From Hymenobacter mellowenesis (GTDB lineage: Bacteria; Bacteroidota; Bacteroidia; Cytophagales; Hymenobacteraceae), in contig NZ_JAUQSX010000007.1 in assembly GCF_030581005.1 (NCBI RefSeq), forward strand, positions 62,001-126,000: a stretch of DNA of 64,000 nt. Reading direction: 5' to 3'. Both the position numbers and the translations under genes were made by a program. Positions 59,750 through 64,000 of the stretch are shown in pieces. The first letter of the stretch is position 1, and every line of letters starts with the position of its first letter. The notes beneath the pieces are model-generated. The model saw only the letters and a program-made list of their open reading frames with translations, made no database searches and had not been told where the DNA came from.

Positions 59750-59829
59750 GTAGCGCGAACTTTGTGGTTAGCGTCCCCGCGCAGTAGCAACGACTCGGCT
59801 GAGGACGCGAACTACAAAGTTCGCGCTAC
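59750..59829. repeat. Imperfect inverted repeat filling a divergent promoter region
   Basis: GTAGCGCGAACTTTGTGGTT on the left mirrors AACTACAAAGTTCGCGCTAC on the right, and inside lie GCGTCC and GGACGC. It occupies 80 of the 91 bp between the rarA and EamA start codons. Both arms carry GAACTTTG reading outward-to-inward, one mismatch from the TAnnTTTG box. Confidence 0.85.
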
Positions 59830-59830
59830 C

Positions 59831-60757
59831 ATGTCCAATCAACTCCGCGTCCACGCGGCCCTTTTCCTGGTCACCCTCATTTACGCGGCCAACTACTCGC
59901 TCTCCAAAGATGTGATGCCAGTGTACATGACGCCGTTTGGCATCGTTACGCTGCGGGTGCTGGGCGCATCGAGCTTTTTTGCCCTCATCAAATATTTCGT
60001 GGCTCCGCAGGACAAAATCATGGGCTGGGCCGACAACCGGCGGTCCATCATTTGCGGCATTTGCGGGATTGGGGTCAATCAGTTGCTGTTTTTTTCGGGC
60101 CTGAACCTGACTTCGCCCATCAGCGCCTCGCTGCTGCAAACCATCGCGCCCATCGTGGTGGTCATTGCCTCGGCCGTTCTGCTGAGTGAAAGAATTACGC
60201 TGCCGCGGGTGCTGGGTATTGCCGTGGGGGCAGCTGGTGCGGCTTCGCTCATTCTCAGCCGCAACGCGCAGGCCGCCATCTACCCGCACGCCACGCTGGG
60301 CAACCTGTTCATTCTGGCCAATGCCACGGTGTTTGGCCTCTACCTGGTACTGGTGCAGCCGCTGATGCGCAAGTATCACGCTTTCACGGTGCTGGCGCGG
60401 GTGTTTTTGGTGGGAGCCATCATCGCCGTGCCCTTCGGCTGGCGCGATGCCCTGACGGCCAACTACGCCAGTTTCCCCCTCAAAATCTGGCTGGAAATTG
60501 GTTACATGGTGGTGTTTCTCACCATCCTGGCCTATCTGCTCAACAACTGGGCCCTGAAATACGCCTCCCCGGCCCTGCTGGGTGTGTATATCTACCTGCA
60601 GCCGGTGCTGGCCGTGCTCATCGCCGTGAGCCTGGGCAAAGACCACCTCACCTGGGGTAAGGCCGGCCAAGCGGCGCTCATTTTCCTGGGCGTGTGGCTG
60701 GTGAGCCAGAAACCGAAAGCGGCGCCCGCAAAAGAAGTGCAGGTGGCTGAGGAATAG
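59831..60757 (+). CDS. EamA/DMT-family transporter
   Basis: 308 residues from ATG 59831 with ten helices in two EamA halves: AALFLVTLIYAANYSLSKDV, NQLLFFSGLNLTSPISASLL, IAPIVVVIASAVLLSERITL, and in the second half LYLVLVQPLMRKYHAFTVLA, LKYASPALLGVYIYLQPVLA. Such carriers export metabolites or amino acids; the substrate is unknown. Inner membrane. The frame is open upstream, but the upstream part lies in the inverted repeat. Confidence 0.93.
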   Translation: MSNQLRVHAALFLVTLIYAANYSLSKDVMPVYMTPFGIVTLRVLGASSFFALIKYFVAPQDKIMGWADNRRSIICGICGIGVNQLLFFSGLNLTSPISASLLQTIAPIVVVIASAVLLSERITLPRVLGIAVGAAGAASLILSRNAQAAIYPHATLGNLFILANATVFGLYLVLVQPLMRKYHAFTVLARVFLVGAIIAVPFGWRDALTANYASFPLKIWLEIGYMVVFLTILAYLLNNWALKYASPALLGVYIYLQPVLAVLIAVSLGKDHLTWGKAGQAALIFLGVWLVSQKPKAAPAKEVQVAEE

Positions 60758-60774
60758 CCGACTTCATCCTCAGC

Positions 60775-61482
60775 TTATGCCTGTATTCCGTATAAGAAAG
60801 GTTGGTCTAGATGCATTTCCGGGTTGATTACCAGGGCCATGCGACTGGTTTTGCCTGCGTGCACCAAGGTTATGTAAAAGCGCACCAACTGGACTTTCTG
60901 GTTGCCTACTTCGACAGTGACCGGCGCGTAGCCCTCCACCCGATAATCGGTAATTGGGGCCAGGGCTTTTTCAATTTTGGCCAGCTCATCCGGCAATTTC
61001 TTTTGCGCGGCAGCATCAAGTATGTCCAGGTTGAAGGCGTTCTGGACCTTGGCGTGGTCTTCCGTTTGCAAATCAATGAGAAAGGCATTCAAGTCGACGG
61101 CGGCCTTTTCCACCATTACCAGCTCCGCTTTTCGGAAGGTGTAGCTATGGGCATCGGCTGAATCATTCAGACTCACTTTCAGATAGTCATAAGCCTGTTG
61201 CTCGGCCGGAGCAAGCTTATCGTATACCATATAAGCACAGTTTGAAGCCGGCATTCGCATGTCACTATAACGCTTGGTGAGCCCGGCGGAATGAAGGGAA
61301 ATTTCCAGGTATTTGCCTTGCGCGTCGGCCTTGGTAGTCGTCACGTTGGCGCCCTTGGTAAAGCTTACGCTGCCGCCGTAAAACTGAGCCACCGCTTCCA
61401 AACCCTGCTTTTCGCTCGGCGAAGCACACCCCGCCAACAACCCGATTGCCGCCATCACCCCCCACGTGTAAATCTGTTTCAT
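60775..61482 (-). CDS. Lipoprotein of unknown function
   Basis: 235 residues from ATG 61482, with a signal ending in a lipobox (AAIGLLAGCASPSEKQ). The mature domain of about 215 residues has alternating strands and helices (GNVTTT-like segment ANVTTTKADAQGKYLEISL, YRVEGYAPVTVEVGNQKVQL, VRFYITLVHAGKTSRMALVI). Not recognised. It converges on the EamA gene with 17 bp between stops. Confidence 0.8.
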   Translation of the reverse strand: MKQIYTWGVMAAIGLLAGCASPSEKQGLEAVAQFYGGSVSFTKGANVTTTKADAQGKYLEISLHSAGLTKRYSDMRMPASNCAYMVYDKLAPAEQQAYDYLKVSLNDSADAHSYTFRKAELVMVEKAAVDLNAFLIDLQTEDHAKVQNAFNLDILDAAAQKKLPDELAKIEKALAPITDYRVEGYAPVTVEVGNQKVQLVRFYITLVHAGKTSRMALVINPEMHLDQPFLYGIQA

Positions 61483-61504
61483 ACCTACAAAATGAAATAA
61501 CATT

Positions 61505-61537
61505 AAAAAAGTCCCGGCAGGAATGCTGCCGGGACTT
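61505..61537 (-). terminator. Rho-independent terminator of lpdA
   Basis: On the minus strand AAGTCCCGGCAG-CATTC-CTGCCGGGACTTTTTT, a perfect 12-bp stem with a U-run, 38 bp after the lpdA stop and just before the lipoprotein gene. Confidence 0.95.
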
Positions 61538-61575
61538 CTGCCTTTACTGCGGAGGTAAATATATACTGACCTTGG

Positions 61576-62970
61576 CTACAAGTGAATCACCTCACCATAG
61601 GCCGCAGCAGCCGCCTCCATAATGGCTTCGCTCATGGTGGGGTGCGGGTGCACGGCCTTGATGATTTCCATGCCCGTGGTTTCCAGCTTGCGGGCCACCA
61701 CGACTTCGGCAATCATTTCGGTCACGTTCATGCCAATCATGTGGGCGCCGAGCCACTCGCCGTATTTCTTGTCAAAAATGACTTTCACGAAGCCGTCTTT
61801 GGCGCCGGCGGCACTGGCTTTACCCGAGGCCGAGAAGGGGAACTTGCCCACCAGCACGTCGTAGCCTTTGGCTTTGGCTTCGGCTTCGGTGTAGCCCACG
61901 CTGGCGATTTCGGGCGAGGCGTAGGTGCAGCCGGGGATGTTCTGGTAGTTGAGCGGTTCGGGGTGATGACCGGCAATTTTCTCGACGCAGATGATGCCTT
62001 CGGCCGAGGCCACGTGGGCCAGCGCGGGGCCGGGCACGATGTCGCCGATGGCGTAGATGCCGGGCACGTTGGTCTGGTAGAAGTCGTCCACAATCACGCG
62101 GCCGCGCTCCACTTTGATGCCCAGTTCTTCGATGCCGATGTTCTCCAGGTTGGTGGTCACGCCCACGGCGCTCAGCACCACATCGCAGTCAATTACCTGC
62201 TCGCCTTTGGCGGTTTTGATGGTCACTTTGCAGCCTTCGCCGCTGGTGTCCACCTTGGTTACTTCGGCGCTGGTGAGCACGTTCACGCCGATTTTGCGGA
62301 ACGACTTTTCCATCTGGCGCGACACTTCCTCGTCCTCCACGGGCACGATGCGGGGCAGGAATTCCACCACCGTCACTTCCGAGCCCATGGTGCGGTAGAA
62401 ATAGGCAAACTCGACGCCGATGGCGCCCGAGCCCACCACCACGAGGCGCTTGGGCAGTTGCTCCATGGCCATGGCCTTGCGGTAGCCGATGATTTTTTTG
62501 TTGTCGACGGGCATCGTCGGCAGCTCGCGCGAGCGGGCGCCGGTGGCCAGGATGATGGATTTTGCCTCCACCATCTCTTTGCTGCCGTCGGCCTTGGTTA
62601 CCTCCACCTTGCCGGGGGCTACCACTTTGCCGGTGCCCATCACGGTTTCAATCTTGTTCTTTTTGAACAGGAAGTTGATGCCCTTGCTCATGCCGTCGGC
62701 CACGCCGCGGCTGCGCGAAATCACGGCCCCAAAATCGTAGCCAACCCCTTCGGCCTTCAGGCCGTAATCGGCGGCATGGTTGAGGTATTCGAACACCTGC
62801 GCGCTTTTGAGCAGCGCTTTGGTCGGAATACAGCCCCAGTTGAGGCAGATGCCGCCCAGCGACTCGCGCTCAATCACACCCACTTTCAACCCTAACTGCG
62901 ACGCCCGAATGGCGGCCACGTACCCCCCGGGGCCGCTGCCGACCACGACCAAATCAAATTGCAATGCCAT
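61576..62970 (-). CDS. lpdA: Dihydrolipoyl dehydrogenase
   Basis: 464 residues from ATG 62970; the frame extends to 62997. FAD loop DLVVVGSGPGGYVAAIRASQ, redox disulfide ESLGGICLNWGCIPTKALL, NAD loop LVVVGSGAIGVEFAYFY, AIGDIVPGPALAHVASAEG, and the C-terminal His-Glu base region AVHPHPTMSEAIMEAAAA are all intact. It is the E3 flavoenzyme that reoxidises dihydrolipoamide in the pyruvate, 2-oxoglutarate and glycine-cleavage complexes, or serves a branched-chain complex. No E1/E2 genes are adjacent, so the complex served is not shown. Confidence 0.97.
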   Translation of the reverse strand: MALQFDLVVVGSGPGGYVAAIRASQLGLKVGVIERESLGGICLNWGCIPTKALLKSAQVFEYLNHAADYGLKAEGVGYDFGAVISRSRGVADGMSKGINFLFKKNKIETVMGTGKVVAPGKVEVTKADGSKEMVEAKSIILATGARSRELPTMPVDNKKIIGYRKAMAMEQLPKRLVVVGSGAIGVEFAYFYRTMGSEVTVVEFLPRIVPVEDEEVSRQMEKSFRKIGVNVLTSAEVTKVDTSGEGCKVTIKTAKGEQVIDCDVVLSAVGVTTNLENIGIEELGIKVERGRVIVDDFYQTNVPGIYAIGDIVPGPALAHVASAEGIICVEKIAGHHPEPLNYQNIPGCTYASPEIASVGYTEAEAKAKGYDVLVGKFPFSASGKASAAGAKDGFVKVIFDKKYGEWLGAHMIGMNVTEMIAEVVVARKLETTGMEIIKAVHPHPTMSEAIMEAAAAAYGEVIHL

Positions 62971-63032
62971 AAAATGCTCGGAAAGAAAAAAGTACACCGG
63001 GTCCGGCTGGGGGACCCACCCATTTAGCGGGG

Positions 63033-63040
63033 CAAAGATA
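63033..63040 (-). promoter_or_regulatory. -7 box of lpdA
   Basis: TATCTTTG, an exact TAnnTTTG match on the minus strand, 62 bp upstream of ATG 62970. No TTTG is seen at the proper -33 distance, where the sequence is very GC-rich. Confidence 0.55.
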
Positions 63041-63195
63041 GCCGCCCACCCCCACCGCGCCGCTATCCCGGCGGCGCCTCGTTATATTGCCTGCACTATT
63101 TTGGCTCGATGCGTGCTAGCAGCCAATCTTGGCCGTCTTCCGTATAAGCCCCCGGTTGCGGATTTGCTGCTCCGCACCTCACTTTTTCTGACCTT

Positions 63196-64000
63196 ATGAA
63201 ATCACGTCTTCGCTTCCCATTGGCCGCCCTCGGGCTGCTGGGTTTCCTCTCGAACTGCGCCACCACCGTTACTGAAAAAGAAAAGCCTTCGGTGGCCAGC
63301 CAGCCCATGGCCGCACCCGTGGCCACCGGCGCCACCCGCCCCGACTCGACCGGCGCCGCCGCTACCGCCACCGATGCGCGCGTGGCCACTCCCGCCGCTG
63401 AGCCGGCTGCTACCACCGCCGCTACCGACCTGCCGGCCGAAATGGCGGGCGCCCCAGCCACGGCTGCCCCGAACACGCCCAGCGCCGAAGTGGCGTCGGC
63501 CACGCGCGCCAAGGAGAAAAAGATGACGGCCGCCGACTACCGCATCATGCTGGAATCGGCCGACTCGCGCCTGAAAACCAGCCCCCGCGACCCCGCCGCG
63601 CTGCTGCAGCGGGCCAAGGCCAAAAGTTACCTCAAGCAATACAAAGAGGCCATCCCGGACTACACAGCCGCCATCAAATACCAGCGCAATAACCCCGACG
63701 CGTACTACAACCGCGGCGTGAACCGCCTGATGATGAAGCAGTACAAGGCGGCCGCCACCGATTTCTCGGGTGCCCTCAAGTACCGGCCCGATGATAAGGA
63801 ATCGTTCTTCGGCCGCGGCGTGGCCAAGATGCAGATGTACCAGTACAAGCCCGCCGTGACCGATTTTACCCGGGCCATTCAGCTCGACTCGGCCTATGCC
63901 GATGCCTGGGAATATCGCGGCATCAGCTACTCCTCGTTCGATAAACTATCGGAAGCGCGCCGCGACCTGGAGCGCGCCGCCAAGCTCAACCCCGAAGCCG
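63196..64000 (+). CDS. TPR lipoprotein, partial (runs off the window)
   Basis: At least 268 residues. The signal ends in a lipobox (LGLLGFLSNCATT), followed by about 80 residues of Ala/Thr/Pro-rich low-complexity linker (residues 30-105). Tetratricopeptide repeats then begin near 115: ALLQRAKAKSYLKQYKEAIP, NPDAYYNRGVNRLMMKQYKA, DDKESFFGRGVAKMQMYQYK, YADAWEYRGISYSSFDKLSE. It probably acts as a periplasmic or outer-membrane-anchored scaffold. The C-terminus is outside the window. Confidence 0.9.
   Translation, partial: MKSRLRFPLAALGLLGFLSNCATTVTEKEKPSVASQPMAAPVATGATRPDSTGAAATATDARVATPAAEPAATTAATDLPAEMAGAPATAAPNTPSAEVASATRAKEKKMTAADYRIMLESADSRLKTSPRDPAALLQRAKAKSYLKQYKEAIPDYTAAIKYQRNNPDAYYNRGVNRLMMKQYKAAATDFSGALKYRPDDKESFFGRGVAKMQMYQYKPAVTDFTRAIQLDSAYADAWEYRGISYSSFDKLSEARRDLERAAKLNPEA

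Noticed and set aside
61582..62895. A 437-codon plus-strand frame opposite lpdA
   Set aside because: It is the antisense of an unmistakable dihydrolipoyl dehydrogenase and has a His/Gly/Ala repeat-like composition.

Overview
The window looks like chromosomal DNA of a GC-rich member of the Bacteroidota, most likely a Hymenobacter-type Cytophagales. This is judged from gene content (a TonB receptor with a DUF4249 partner, a PorT-like barrel, OmpA/PD40 proteins, TPR histidine kinases) and from several exact matches to the Bacteroidota -7 promoter box TAnnTTTG. No rRNA, tRNA, insertion sequence, prophage or CRISPR array was seen. Both ends cut through genes: a histidine biosynthesis gene on the left and a TPR lipoprotein on the right. 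Gene functions are read from motifs and remembered family features; no database search was run.

Left end (1-2843, minus strand): the start of a histidine operon. A TACCTTTG promoter precedes a 40-codon leader ORF with four consecutive His codons, a GC-rich hairpin followed by six U directly before hisG, then hisG and an uninterrupted hisD-hisC reading frame. This has the layout of a His attenuator. From 2974 to 6478 come two divergent paralogues of a small SpoIIAA/STAS-like family, a DUF6929-like protein and a sigma-54-type AAA+ regulator with an altered GAFTGA loop.

6585-16725 (minus strand) is the best candidate for an undescribed system. It holds two paralogous proteins with acidic N-terminal repeats and a glycine-zipper core, an HEVGH metallopeptidase-like protein, a 694-residue protein of unknown fold, a PLP enzyme resembling KAPA synthase, a three-domain cell-wall hydrolase and a TIM-barrel amidohydrolase. 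Five of these are packed with gaps of at most about 90 bp or with overlaps.

17018-23671 (plus strand) is a polyamine/membrane gene set: a SpeD-like protein, a DUF4178 zinc-ribbon membrane protein, a small membrane protein, DUF350, a membrane-fused aminopropyltransferase, a Tat-exported flavin amine oxidase and a His-rich multi-pass membrane protein. Gene sets of this kind have been predicted before by comparative genomics, but their chemistry is not known.

23779-43514 is mixed: an OmpA/PD40/ricin-lectin protein, one NarL-type response regulator beside two TPR histidine kinases, two amidohydrolase-fold genes with decayed metal sites, a DUF2945 protein, a DUF418 protein, a cationic amino-acid permease, two Spy-like periplasmic proteins, a persulfide-dioxygenase-like MBL/rhodanese protein and a YdeI-family protein. 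43614-64000 holds sbcD and sbcC separated by an antisense alpha/beta hydrolase, an HNH protein, thioredoxin, a TonB receptor with DUF4249 partner, purine nucleoside phosphorylase, SppA, a beta-barrel protein, RarA, an EamA transporter, a lipoprotein, dihydrolipoyl dehydrogenase and the TPR lipoprotein.

A family of roughly 90-100 bp palindromes (core GTCATGCTGAGCGCAG...) occurs eight times between genes, with paired substitutions in the two arms. Two further long inverted repeats of different sequence sit at 23666-23784 and 59750-59829.
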